A stretch of DNA of 31,171 nucleotides from a virus. The notes beneath the pieces were generated by a model. That model saw nothing but the letters and a program-made list of their open reading frames with translations. It searched no databases and was not told where the DNA came from. A program made the translations under genes and the position numbers. Below, piece after piece: positions 14,440 through 22,401 of this stretch (position 1 is its first letter; each line of letters starts with the position of its first letter). The stretch covers positions 1-31,171 of IMG/VR virus record IMGVR_UViG_3300018405_000046; one strand, written 5' to 3'.

Positions 14440-16949
14440 TAGATTCTCCTTCCTCTTCTTGAGAACACACCATCGAACTGGAAGTCCCGTACCTCAAAAG
14501 GTCTGTGGTCTTTAGTCCTAAGCTCAAGTGTGTACGTGTTAGCCTTTCGGCGAATTGGTATAACGTGTTGGCCCGGAACAAGAGGTGCGTACCCTACAAG
14601 GTTCTCTGGTCCACCCATGGTCCTGTTTCCGTACTGATAGGTGCGTGATTGATTATACTGGTTAGTTACAACAGCCTCGACATCTCCTGTCCTATCATAA
14701 GTTACGTGGTACTTGCCAACAGTCAGACGGTCAAGGTTAATTGCCTCCCCATTCTGATCTTTCGCAACAGGGTTCGTAGGTATGTAGGTGCAAAGGAAGC
14801 TAAGCCCTATAACCACGTTTACCGGAGACTGGTCACTCTCTGCTATGTCCTCATACGTGACAAGCAGACCTCCCTCTCGGATGAAAGAGATTGCCAGACC
14901 GGGCTGGTTGCACCCTTGGTTATTTGGACAGGCATCAGCCCTCACAAGGACTATATCCTCTTCAGACTCATCAGGGTAAGGGTCATCCATTTCCCATCGC
15001 TCAAGAGTTGGGTTCCACGCCATAGGTGTCCTGAATCTTCCATCCAGACGAACCTGATAGTCAAGCCCGTACTCCAGTGGGTCCCCAAGGTCAATACGCT
15101 CAACTACCGTACCATTCCCTCTTCTTATAACCAAGAGAAGATCGGTTGTGTTGAACCTGACATCGCTGATCACTGCATCATCACCAAACACCCACTTACC
15201 CCAAGCACTCTGAACCTTCTCATTTCCTTGCCAAAGCCACTCGTACACGTACAAGGCGTTAGGGACATCTGCTGTCCTGATGACTAGCATATTCAGCGAT
15301 GTAGAAGAGGCCATGATAAGAGGCTCACCCTCTATGTACTGGTTGACATGATCTGTCACGGGCCTTGCACGCTTGGTGTCTGTCACAGAGTCTGTGAAAT
15401 ACTCCCTGACCCCTGTGAATCTTCCGTAGTCGAAAGCGAAGAAGATGTTCTCACCAGATGCAACAGGAGGGACAGACAGGTTACTCTCAAAGGAGGTAGT
15501 CTGTATCATGGTTGCGTTTGAAGGGGATACTGCATCTTGTCCGGGCAAGAGGAACTGACCGTTCTCGCTGAAGAACACAATGTCCCCATCGAAGGGTATT
15601 GAGGATTGAAGGATGTTAACCTTGGCTGCATCCGCGTAGATGTCTATCGGGTCAGTGTCTGTTGCAACCTGTGCAGACTCCCTGAAGAAATCATAGAACC
15701 TGCCTGATCGGGTCATAACTACTGCCTCACCCGATGTAAAGAACAGCCTGTTTTGGAAGATACCTATTGACTGTATTCGTTGAGGGGTATCAGTGTCAAT
15801 GAAAGTAGGCAAAGGGTTAGTTCTGTCGTCACCAACTCTTCTTTCTTCCCATGGAGCAAGCTCTAGGCTGAACTGGGAAACACCACCTATTACGCCTGTT
15901 CGTACAAGCTGCACCGGCATGGTGGCAGGGTCTGCCCCTTTCACTATTCCGGGCGCTGGGGCTTCAACCCAAGATACCATATCCCCATTAGTTGGCTCCG
16001 CCTTAAGCCAGAAGTTTGCGTTCTTGTCCTTCGACCCCGGTGGGTCTATCTCCACCAGCATCCCCGCTGGTGCAACAGGTGGGAGTTTTGAAATCTCAGA
16101 TACGGAATCCTTGACCACAATTAGGTTGTTTCCATCAGAATCATCTGTAGAGGAAATCTTGAAATCAGAACCATCCTTTCTTTTAATCTGGATAACATTA
16201 TCCGCTATCATTGAGAAGTCATAGTTGTCAGAAATTCCACCTGTCTCAGCGGCATAATCTGTACCCCAATCCATTCCAGAGAATGTTGAACCCGGATACG
16301 GACCGGGGCTTGCCTCTGACCATCCCTCCATTGCCTCTCTCAACTTAGATGCTGCAACAGATGGTCTTACTCCTTCAACGTGATCAGATGCTGCACCAGT
16401 AGGGGCCTTATACCACACTGCTGCCTCTCCTCCTCCGGGAAGGTCAACCCTAACTGTTTGCTGCTGACCATAGTTTATATACTGAACGTAGATCAATGCA
16501 ACATTACCAGCTCCCTCAGAGGTTAGATCCTTTGAGGCTGATACTTGTTTAGATTTGTTCACCAAGAATGTGACATCACCTATAGTCTGTGCTTGGATGT
16601 TCTCTCTAGCGTTATCAGACTGTAGGTACGTTGCGGCATCTGAATCAGTGACTGCAACTACCTGCTCTGTTCCATCCCTTCTCCACACTCTGACATTTCC
16701 ATTGTCGCTAACGGAGAGGAAGTATTCTTCTCCTGTCCCGCGATCATAGTAATGCCACTTAATGTTGTCCGGGAACGCAATGTCGTCCAGCTTGCCTTCA
16801 AATATTGTACCCGGTCTTGTTACCAGACCTCTCACAACGTCAGGTCTGAAATTGACAGACTCTGTGCATTGTCCTGCAAGCCTAACCTTGTCAGGCTGCT
16901 GACTTACTCCCTGCACCGGCCTGCCTTGTGTAGATGTAATGTAGCTCAT
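14439..16949 (-). CDS. tail tubular protein B (nozzle, gp12-like)
   Basis: 836 residues (T7 gp12: 794). It forms the hexameric tail nozzle below the gatekeeper ring. The N-terminus MSYITSTQGRPVQGVSQQPD followed by GQCTESVNFRPDVVRGLVTRPGT is highly characteristic of this family. The rest is beta-rich, as expected for beta-propeller and jellyroll domains, with QRIQSIGIFQNRLFFTSGEAVVM-like stretches typical of the central part. The ATG at 16949 is 2 bases after the tail tube A stop, with GGGAG upstream; the stop overlaps the gp14-like start as TAATG. Confidence 0.96.
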   Translation of the reverse strand: MSYITSTQGRPVQGVSQQPDKVRLAGQCTESVNFRPDVVRGLVTRPGTIFEGKLDDIAFPDNIKWHYYDRGTGEEYFLSVSDNGNVRVWRRDGTEQVVAVTDSDAATYLQSDNARENIQAQTIGDVTFLVNKSKQVSASKDLTSEGAGNVALIYVQYINYGQQQTVRVDLPGGGEAAVWYKAPTGAASDHVEGVRPSVAASKLREAMEGWSEASPGPYPGSTFSGMDWGTDYAAETGGISDNYDFSMIADNVIQIKRKDGSDFKISSTDDSDGNNLIVVKDSVSEISKLPPVAPAGMLVEIDPPGSKDKNANFWLKAEPTNGDMVSWVEAPAPGIVKGADPATMPVQLVRTGVIGGVSQFSLELAPWEERRVGDDRTNPLPTFIDTDTPQRIQSIGIFQNRLFFTSGEAVVMTRSGRFYDFFRESAQVATDTDPIDIYADAAKVNILQSSIPFDGDIVFFSENGQFLLPGQDAVSPSNATMIQTTSFESNLSVPPVASGENIFFAFDYGRFTGVREYFTDSVTDTKRARPVTDHVNQYIEGEPLIMASSTSLNMLVIRTADVPNALYVYEWLWQGNEKVQSAWGKWVFGDDAVISDVRFNTTDLLLVIRRGNGTVVERIDLGDPLEYGLDYQVRLDGRFRTPMAWNPTLERWEMDDPYPDESEEDIVLVRADACPNNQGCNQPGLAISFIREGGLLVTYEDIAESDQSPVNVVIGLSFLCTYIPTNPVAKDQNGEAINLDRLTVGKYHVTYDRTGDVEAVVTNQYNQSRTYQYGNRTMGGPENLVGYAPLVPGQHVIPIRRKANTYTLELRTKDHRPFEVRDFQFDGVFSRRGRRI

Positions 16950-16951
16950 AT

Positions 16952-17599
16952 TCAGCTCCCGATATAATCACGGCGAGGGAAGATGCGAGAGGCATACGAA
17001 TTGCTATTAGGGCCTCCCATCTGAGCGATTGCAGATGCAGCCTCAGCATTGTCTGAAAGGTAGTTCCTGCGTCTGTGTCTCGCTTCTTCTCGCTCAAGCC
17101 TAGACATTGCACGATTCTCGTCTTCAACCTGAAACTGCCAACGAGTGCTGTCCACCTCCAAGTCCTGAGCGAACATCCGTCTTGCAACGTATGCAACTGC
17201 CATCCTGAACACAGGAGGGGTCTGCTCGAACTCAAGCTCTATGATGAATGACAGCTCTATCTTGCCATCAACAAGACGAGGTGTAAGGTCATAGGTGTGG
17301 TTTATCATATCGTAGAGTTTGTTCCCACGAATCACCACCCAGTTGCCACGGTTTGCACCTTCAGGCAGAACTGATAGGGCGTTGTTCGGAACGATCACTT
17401 CGCCTGTTGTGCTACCGGAAAGCTTCCAATTGTACTCTTTGTTGAACCACCAGCCCTGTGTCTGTATGTCAATGCTGACCTGCTCGATAGTGCTAAGTGC
17501 CATAGCCGAGTCAAGATCAGGGTCATCAACTGAAGCAACAGGGTCCCTTCCGATACCTCGGAGCGCCATATTGATTGCGCTTAGTTTGGTTGTTGCCAT
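16952..17599 (-). CDS. tail tubular protein A (gatekeeper, gp11-like)
   Basis: 215 residues (T7 gp11: 196). It forms the dodecameric adaptor between portal and nozzle. Family features visible are the start TTKLSAINMALRGIGRDPVAS, the TQGWWFNKEYNW block near 50-60, and a C-terminal arginine-rich helix (SRLEREEARHRRRNYL). The ATG at 17599 has AAGGAGGT upstream, directly after the capsid terminator at 17612-17648, so transcription reaches it only by read-through. This is the same arrangement as T7 gene 10 - Tphi - gene 11. Confidence 0.94.
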   Translation of the reverse strand: MATTKLSAINMALRGIGRDPVASVDDPDLDSAMALSTIEQVSIDIQTQGWWFNKEYNWKLSGSTTGEVIVPNNALSVLPEGANRGNWVVIRGNKLYDMINHTYDLTPRLVDGKIELSFIIELEFEQTPPVFRMAVAYVARRMFAQDLEVDSTRWQFQVEDENRAMSRLEREEARHRRRNYLSDNAEAASAIAQMGGPNSNSYASRIFPRRDYIGS

Positions 17600-17611
17600 A
17601 TTACCTCCTTA

Positions 17612-17648
17612 ACGAAAGAACCCCGCTACCAGTGATCAGGTAACGGGG
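17612..17648 (-). terminator. intrinsic terminator after the major capsid gene (Tphi-like)
   Basis: On the minus strand a 10-bp stem, CCCCGTTACC/GGTAGCGGGG with one G-T pair and an 8-base loop, is followed by TTCTTTCG. It lies between the capsid stop and the tail tube A ribosome binding site, the position of T7 Tphi, where partial termination boosts capsid over tail transcripts. Confidence 0.88.
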
Positions 17649-17652
17649 CAGA

Positions 17653-17668
17653 GTCTCACATGTGAGAC
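17653..17668 (-). repeat. 16-bp perfect palindrome behind the capsid stop codon
   Basis: GTCTCACATGTGAGAC is perfectly self-complementary and starts 5 bases beyond the capsid stop codon, just upstream of the terminator. A closely similar element (GTCTCACACGTTAGAC, 14 of 16 identical) overlaps the stop-codon hairpin of the gene at 27336-27611. Possible roles are transcript 3'-end stability or protein binding; none is demonstrated. Confidence 0.7.
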
Positions 17669-17673
17669 AAGGA

Positions 17674-18795
17674 TCAGGCGATGGTACGGGTAGCTTTCGC
17701 CTTACCCTTAGCCTTCGCAGTGATCAGATCGGACTGTCCAGCACCGGCAGATGCACGGCGTACAACAGCGATGTTGTCATAGCGATCCGGGATCGCACCC
17801 TCAGCCATCCAAGAGTCGATGAAGTAGCTCTTGGTCTTCTTATCGAAGTAGATGTCACCTTGCATGGAAATGGTGCGACCAGCCAGCAGTGCATCCGGGC
17901 CGAAGATGACAGCCATGGCGTCATCCTTCATCCACTGAAGAACATCGTATCGGTTGCCGTTGTTGTCGTTTGACAGCAAGTGGTGCGCTGCACCTTCGTG
18001 CGGGTTCAGTTTCATCTGAGTGAACTCAGCGGAACCCATGATCGGCAGTCCGTAGCCCTTCAGAGTGCCAGTCAGCGCATTGAACGCCATACCACCAGTC
18101 TCGTTGTCACCGCCCTGAGACTGTGCAACCAGACCGTAGTCAACCAGCAGTCCGAACTCATGGATCGGTACGATGATCTTCATGCCCTGAATCGGTGTGC
18201 GCTGTGCAACCAGACCCATGATAGCAACTTCGATAGCTGCAATCAGTTTGTACGGATCACCGTCATCTGACTCATCAGAGTTCAGCTCAACCTTGATCGC
18301 TACACCATGACCAGACACCCGGCGGACACCACCAGTGATAGTGTTGGCATACGGATCGTACACACCACCAGTGCCAGCGCCTGCCAGCAACTGCTGAATA
18401 ACCATCTGGTCTTCGAGCTGCTTGATCTTGCCCATCTGGTTGCTGGCCAGCTTCTGCTGTACCTTAACATCAGACTGGATGTCATGCAGTGAGTGAACAG
18501 TGTTACGGCCCAGAACGATGGTATCAACTACCAGTGCGTTCTTATCCATCTCAGTGCTGGTTGCTTCCGGCTCTTGTCCCGGAGTCAGCTTCTGGAGCTG
18601 GGTATCACCGATGTACTTGTTGGACACCATGTTGGTGCCGGTAACTTCTTCGACGTTGAAGTTCGCCAGCAGGTTCTCGCCCTTCTGGTACGCCTCATGC
18701 ACGACGTTGTTGAATCGCTCGATCAGGAGCGTATCGACCTCACCAGAAGCGGATACTGCCGGGTTAGTCAGGTTGTTATCGTTGGAACCAGCCAT
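17674..18795 (-). CDS. major capsid protein (gp10A-like, HK97 fold)
   Basis: 373 residues (T7 gp10A: 345). Family traits include the long N-terminal arm with VDTLLIERFNNVVHEAYQK, the segment VVDTIVLGRNTVHSLHDIQSD, a Gly/Pro-rich E-loop and central domain (IQGMKIIVPIHEFGLLVDYG), and a late QWMKDDAMAVIFGPDALLAG block. The C-terminus carries an unusual Lys/Ala-rich tail (about 355-373, TAKAKGKAKATRT). The gene has its own perfect-consensus promoter (18897-18919), a 107-base leader with a conserved hairpin, and a terminator, which together explain high expression. No 10A/10B-type frameshift extension is possible: the palindrome and terminator follow the stop directly. The ATG has AAGGAG upstream. 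Confidence 0.96.
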   Translation of the reverse strand: MAGSNDNNLTNPAVSASGEVDTLLIERFNNVVHEAYQKGENLLANFNVEEVTGTNMVSNKYIGDTQLQKLTPGQEPEATSTEMDKNALVVDTIVLGRNTVHSLHDIQSDVKVQQKLASNQMGKIKQLEDQMVIQQLLAGAGTGGVYDPYANTITGGVRRVSGHGVAIKVELNSDESDDGDPYKLIAAIEVAIMGLVAQRTPIQGMKIIVPIHEFGLLVDYGLVAQSQGGDNETGGMAFNALTGTLKGYGLPIMGSAEFTQMKLNPHEGAAHHLLSNDNNGNRYDVLQWMKDDAMAVIFGPDALLAGRTISMQGDIYFDKKTKSYFIDSWMAEGAIPDRYDNIAVVRRASAGAGQSDLITAKAKGKAKATRTIA

Positions 18796-18896
18796 TCAAA
18801 TTCTCCTTCTATTGAATACGGAAGGAGGAGGGAAGAGGGAGACTAGGGCGCTCTGAGCAATCTAGTCGCTCTATACTCTCTATTCTTTCTTTCCCG
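18796..18896 (-). promoter_or_regulatory. capsid leader with element shared with the decoration gene
   Basis: The untranslated leader contains GACTAG/CTAGTC arms at 18841-18867 enclosing ATTGCTCAGAGCGCC. The same block occurs at 1555-1581 with two differences, and the preceding ATAGAGAGTATAG tract is also shared. The rest, including the pyrimidine-rich stretch before the ribosome binding site, differs. A processing or stability signal common to two abundant late messages is the simplest reading. Confidence 0.7.
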
Positions 18897-18919
18897 CTCT
18901 CCTATATTAGGGGTTAATT
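18897..18919 (-). promoter_or_regulatory. phage RNA polymerase promoter (perfect consensus), capsid
   Basis: Identical to the copies at 1621-1643 and 28546-28568; transcription is expected from 18902. It overlaps the last base of the scaffold gene and corresponds to T7 phi10, the strongest late promoter. Confidence 0.92.
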
Positions 18920-19797
18920 CAAATTCCCTTCTGAATACCCGCTCTACGGCGTGCATCAAGGGCCTGCATTTCCTGTGGTGAAAGCGAGCTTGACCACATC
19001 TGACGGTATTCTTGGGCAGTGATAGCACCACCTGCATCTGATCGGGAGTCCCCTCCCTGAGCCTCAATTAGCTCAAGAGAGCCTTTTGACTGTCCGGCCA
19101 TGCTACCGCTTGCCTGAGCGGGATGTCCGCCCTGAGGGGCTGCTGAGGGCTTCAGACCGGCACGGTTGGCCAAGTCCTGAATTGCCAGCCGCTGCATTGT
19201 CCAGTTGTCAGACTCCATGATCTCGTCCCACTCGGCACGCTCTTGATCTGTGAAGTTCTCTTCTGCCCAATCAACGGCTTCGTTCCAGCCTTCCTCAGAG
19301 CCAACGATGCCCAGTGTCTCCGTCCAAGCGGCCTGTGCGGCCTCCTGAGCGGCTTTCCCCTCTGTCTCGAACCGAGAGAGGGTCAGATCGTTCTGGGCCT
19401 TCAGGCCGTTCAGGTAGCTGTCTACGGCGAACTTCCCGAACTGCTCATACAGTTTGCCCTTAGTCTCTTCGGACAGGCCGAACTCGTCACCAGAGTACAG
19501 CTCAGCGGCCAGAGTCTGAGCGTCAAGGCCCTTCTCGGACAGCATACCGGACAGGTCATCGCTGATCTCAATCTCAACGGCCTGACCTGCATATGTGTAC
19601 TCAGGTGCTTCAGAGTCTTCAGATTCTCCCTCTGCGGGCTTCTGTTCGGACTCCACACCTTCGGTCGGCTCAGGCGTTTTATCGCCTTCAGCAGTCATTG
19701 TGGACGTGTCAGCCGGATTCTGGCCTACAGCTTGCTCCGGCGCTGGCTGTGCGGTCTGATCAGTGGCCTGTTCTACGGGTGCATTAGGGTCTGGCAT
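18919..19797 (-). CDS. scaffolding (capsid assembly) protein
   Basis: 292 residues (T7 gp9: 307), very acidic in its first 110 residues and rich in Glu, Gln, Pro and Ala. Helical middle and C-terminal parts follow, and a basic end (LSPQEMQALDARRRAGIQKG) that would contact capsid protein. It guides prohead assembly and is lost on maturation. The identity is supported by acidity, size and position between portal and capsid. Its ATG overlaps the portal stop as TAATG (19795-19799), so translation is coupled. Confidence 0.92.
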   Translation of the reverse strand: MPDPNAPVEQATDQTAQPAPEQAVGQNPADTSTMTAEGDKTPEPTEGVESEQKPAEGESEDSEAPEYTYAGQAVEIEISDDLSGMLSEKGLDAQTLAAELYSGDEFGLSEETKGKLYEQFGKFAVDSYLNGLKAQNDLTLSRFETEGKAAQEAAQAAWTETLGIVGSEEGWNEAVDWAEENFTDQERAEWDEIMESDNWTMQRLAIQDLANRAGLKPSAAPQGGHPAQASGSMAGQSKGSLELIEAQGGDSRSDAGGAITAQEYRQMWSSSLSPQEMQALDARRRAGIQKGI

Positions 19798-21380
19798 TAT
19801 TGTCCTCCCATACCTTGATTAACTTGTTGCTTAATAACATCAGGCGCTGCCTTAGATGCCTCCTTCATTAACTGCTGGTTCTGCATCTGCTCTGCCTGAG
19901 CTTGCTTCATCTGCTGGTACTCTTCGTCACTCATCATCCAGTTCATCTCCATGCTCAATGACGCTGCGATCTCTCGTGCGTACACATCGAACTTGGTTCT
20001 CTCCTGAACAGACTGAGGCCACGTTTGCGGCAACTGCATAAGCTCGGTGAACTGAGCGATCTTGTTCAAATCCCCAGCCCTGCCCAATGCCTCCAGACCT
20101 GTCAGGATTGACGGTATGACCATCTCCTCTGGAACCGGGAAGCCTACACGGCGAAGAAGCAGCCATGCGAACGGTCGCTGCAAGGTCTGAGCGAGGAGCG
20201 AGTACACACCACCGAGGGAGGTCTCCAACTCCTGAGCGTCAAGCCTCAACTCATAAGTTGTGACACGCTCTGCATCTCTTCGAACTGCTGAGTTAAGCAT
20301 GAACGCCTGACCCACCCTGCGCTTGTAGTCTTCAAGTACAGCGCTGATAGGACTGAAGTCAGCATACTTCTGTAGCTGAAGAACACCGATGTCATCTATG
20401 TTACCGAAGATATACTCACCTGTAGGCGATCTGGAAAGCTCATCAATGTCTGTAACCGAACCCGGTCGAACCAGATACTTGATGTCTGCCATCAGGACCA
20501 TGCCCTTAGCTATTGCCTCAGACAGGAACTCGATAACGTACAAGTCACCAGCGTGATCCTCGCACAAGCCACGGCCATAGTCCTCGCCATAAGAAGAGTT
20601 CCAACGAAGAGGAATCCAAGGCAAGTCGTCCTTCTTGACAAGCTGTTTGTCTCTCAGAAGAACTCCGTTAGCAGTCTGTGCAACACCATAGGTGTCCTCA
20701 TCCTCCTCTGTTCGGTACACATACGTGTAAAGCTTTACCTTCTCGGAGCTGTTTGTGGGCGCACGCTTCGCAACTCGAAGTGCCTCCTTTACAGACTCAG
20801 GGTAGGCCATGAATTCCTTCTCTTGTACAGTGATCAACTCAAGCATGACACCATCTAGCGTTCGGTTAATTACATACCGATCCAGAGGGACAGCGCGGAG
20901 TGGCTTGTCTCCGGGCATTACATGCAGGAGCACGTTACCTGAGATGAGTAGATGCTTCATTACTTCTACAAGGGCAACGCGAGATGCGATGCGGTCTTGG
21001 AACATCCTTGCCTTCTTCTCGGCAGATACAAGAAGCTCTGCCAACTGGGTCGGATCATACCCTGCCTCTTTCAGGGAAGCCTTTGCCTCCTCAGTGAACT
21101 CCAATTTGAAGAACGATGCCTGAGGAGGGAACATTGAAATCACCAGCTTGTTTGCCAAGTGATTAACGGCTTGGGCACCAATACTTGAGAAGCCGTGCTG
21201 ATTGGCCTCTCCCGTTCTTGTCTTGGTCTCAGGCAGGATATACGGCAGAGTCATCCTGCTGTACGCCTGACCGCGATCAAGGTATTGGTTTCGGGTAGAG
21301 GCGAGGGACGAATAGCGCCCCTCTATGTCTACAAGTGTGCCCTTGCCCTCGTCTATCTTACGCTGCAAGGTCTGTGACAT
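19797..21380 (-). CDS. portal protein (head-tail connector, gp8-like)
   Basis: 527 residues (T7 gp8: 536). It forms the dodecameric portal through which DNA is packaged and ejected. Typical stretches are the N-terminal YSSLASTRNQYLDRGQAYSRM followed by LPYILPE, QHGFSSIGAQAVNHLANKLV, MFPPQASFFKLE, and the late RRVGFPVPEEMV region. A C-terminal Met/Gln-rich helix (EEYQQMKQAQAEQMQNQQLM) matches the barrel or C-terminal helices of the family. The ATG at 21380 has AAGGAGGT upstream; the stop overlaps the scaffold start. Confidence 0.96.
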   Translation of the reverse strand: MSQTLQRKIDEGKGTLVDIEGRYSSLASTRNQYLDRGQAYSRMTLPYILPETKTRTGEANQHGFSSIGAQAVNHLANKLVISMFPPQASFFKLEFTEEAKASLKEAGYDPTQLAELLVSAEKKARMFQDRIASRVALVEVMKHLLISGNVLLHVMPGDKPLRAVPLDRYVINRTLDGVMLELITVQEKEFMAYPESVKEALRVAKRAPTNSSEKVKLYTYVYRTEEDEDTYGVAQTANGVLLRDKQLVKKDDLPWIPLRWNSSYGEDYGRGLCEDHAGDLYVIEFLSEAIAKGMVLMADIKYLVRPGSVTDIDELSRSPTGEYIFGNIDDIGVLQLQKYADFSPISAVLEDYKRRVGQAFMLNSAVRRDAERVTTYELRLDAQELETSLGGVYSLLAQTLQRPFAWLLLRRVGFPVPEEMVIPSILTGLEALGRAGDLNKIAQFTELMQLPQTWPQSVQERTKFDVYAREIAASLSMEMNWMMSDEEYQQMKQAQAEQMQNQQLMKEASKAAPDVIKQQVNQGMGGQ

Positions 21381-21389
21381 CTTACCTCC

Positions 21390-21587
21390 TTATACTTGCA
21401 AGCCGCCGCTTCCAGACATTCCAGTAGCCCCGGTAGGTCTGAGAAGGCTTCGCTTGCCTTTGGTTTTCAACGGATCAGCATCATCACCGGATTCGGTTCC
21501 GAGCTGAATATCCTCCGGCTCAATGTCAACATTACGTTCCGGTCTCTGAGCGGGAGGCTCTGGTGTTTTTGGTTTGGACATACCCAT
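21390..21587 (-). CDS. gp7.3-like small virion/tail assembly protein
   Basis: 65 residues, Pro-rich and charged, without predicted fold. The C-terminus (KRSLLRPTG, then a Gly/Ser run and LQV) resembles the end of T7 gp7.3, which also finishes in a KSL, Gly/Ser-rich and short hydrophobic tail. The gene lies directly before the portal gene, as 7.3 does in T7. T7 gp7.3 is needed for tail assembly and adsorption. The similarity is short and partly compositional, so position carries most of the weight. The ATG at 21587 has AGGAG; an internal Met at codon 3 is an alternative start. Confidence 0.6.
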   Translation of the reverse strand: MGMSKPKTPEPPAQRPERNVDIEPEDIQLGTESGDDADPLKTKGKRSLLRPTGATGMSGSGGLQV

Positions 21588-21590
21588 TAG

Positions 21591-22064
21591 TTAGTCTCCT
21601 ATCTTCTTGATAAAATCAAAGCCGAGAGGACTGTATCCACGCCTGCGGTACAAGACCTCGGCCCCTCTGTTGCCCTTTATGTTGGAGTTAGCACCTACCG
21701 ATACGGCAGACGCCCCTTTACCTTTCGCCCACTCCTCGAAGAAAGAAACGATCTCGTTTGCTGTCCACAAGTCACGGTACTCAGGCAAGACATAGAGGAA
21801 CAAATCCCTTGCTAGGGTGGCTCTAGTCATAACCAAAGGGCAGATACCACCCCACATTCCACCCACTACCTTTCCCTCTACATCGGCCACAATCACAGCG
21901 TGGTCTTCCGAGTGGATAGCAGACAGCAGGTTAAGGAACAGGACATCGCCATCAAGATCGAACCAATCCCACCCCTCACCAGAGGAAGCCTCGTTGAAGT
22001 AAGCCTCAGACAAGGACAGGAGGGGCAGGATGTCTGCCTCCTCAGCGTGTCTTATGGTACGCAT
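21591..22064 (-). CDS. GNAT-family N-acetyltransferase
   Basis: 157 residues from the ATG at 22064, chosen because AAGGTGG precedes it and the longer frame would overlap the upstream gene extensively. The fold features of acetyl-CoA-dependent GNAT enzymes are visible: an N-terminal MRTIRHAEEADI strand-helix, the central strands AVIVADVEGKVVGGMWGG (beta-2/3), LYVLPEYRDLWTANEIVSFFEEWAK (beta-4 and the acetyl-CoA-binding helix), and a C-terminal YRRRGYSPLGFDFIKKI (beta-6/7). The usual Q/RxxGxG/A pyrophosphate loop is degenerate (YRDLWTANE). The substrate is unknown; phage GNATs may modify host proteins or occur as virion-associated proteins. The 5' end overlaps the gene at 22042-22242 by 23 bases. 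Confidence 0.78.
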   Translation of the reverse strand: MRTIRHAEEADILPLLSLSEAYFNEASSGEGWDWFDLDGDVLFLNLLSAIHSEDHAVIVADVEGKVVGGMWGGICPLVMTRATLARDLFLYVLPEYRDLWTANEIVSFFEEWAKGKGASAVSVGANSNIKGNRGAEVLYRRRGYSPLGFDFIKKIGD

Positions 22065-22242
22065 GGTCCACCTTCGCCTTGATCTCAGCGAGTACAGCGT
22101 GCCGGATATGCTCAGCGATAGGCTCTTCATATCCGGGGACACCCTCGTCAAGGATTGAGTTTAGGAATAGGTACACATCGTCTGGGATGAAGATGCCAGA
22201 TGGTTTACCAGTCACTCCCGTCATCTTCGGTGATTGTGCCAT
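22042..22242 (-). CDS. hypothetical protein
   Basis: 66 residues, no recognised family. It reads as a short disordered start (to about residue 16), then a compact helical domain (IFIPDDVYLFLNSILDEG at about 17-34 and EPIAEHIRHAVLAEIKAKVD at about 40-59) and a basic tail. The ATG at 22242 has GGAGGG upstream. It overlaps both neighbours by 38 and 23 bases, typical of tightly packed small phage genes in the slot corresponding to T7 6.5-7. Confidence 0.65.
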   Translation of the reverse strand: MAQSPKMTGVTGKPSGIFIPDDVYLFLNSILDEGVPGYEEPIAEHIRHAVLAEIKAKVDHAYHKTR

Positions 22243-22390
22243 GAAGTCCCTCCGCTACCAATTTGATCTCTTCGATGTTAAGTCCAAGCTCAATTGCTCG
22301 GTTTAGTTCTTCGCCGGTTGGAGTGACACCCATACCATACTTGGATACAAGGGTGTCAACCAGATCAACGGCTTCAATCTCGGTACACAT
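22205..22390 (-). CDS. hypothetical acidic protein
   Basis: 61 residues, acidic and helical, ending in a very acidic tail (TITEDDGSDW). No known family is recognised. The ATG at 22390 has AAGGAGGT seven bases upstream, a strong ribosome binding site that argues for a real gene. It follows the ligase gene by 11 bases and overlaps the next small gene. Confidence 0.65.
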   Translation of the reverse strand: MCTEIEAVDLVDTLVSKYGMGVTPTGEELNRAIELGLNIEEIKLVAEGLHGTITEDDGSDW

Positions 22391-22401
22391 TCTGCACCTC
22401 C

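Noticed and set aside
17612-17673. Possible programmed frameshift extending the capsid protein (T7 10B-type)
   Set aside because: The stop is followed within 5 bases by a palindrome and then a terminator, with no open alternative frame to extend into and no slippery run at the gene end.
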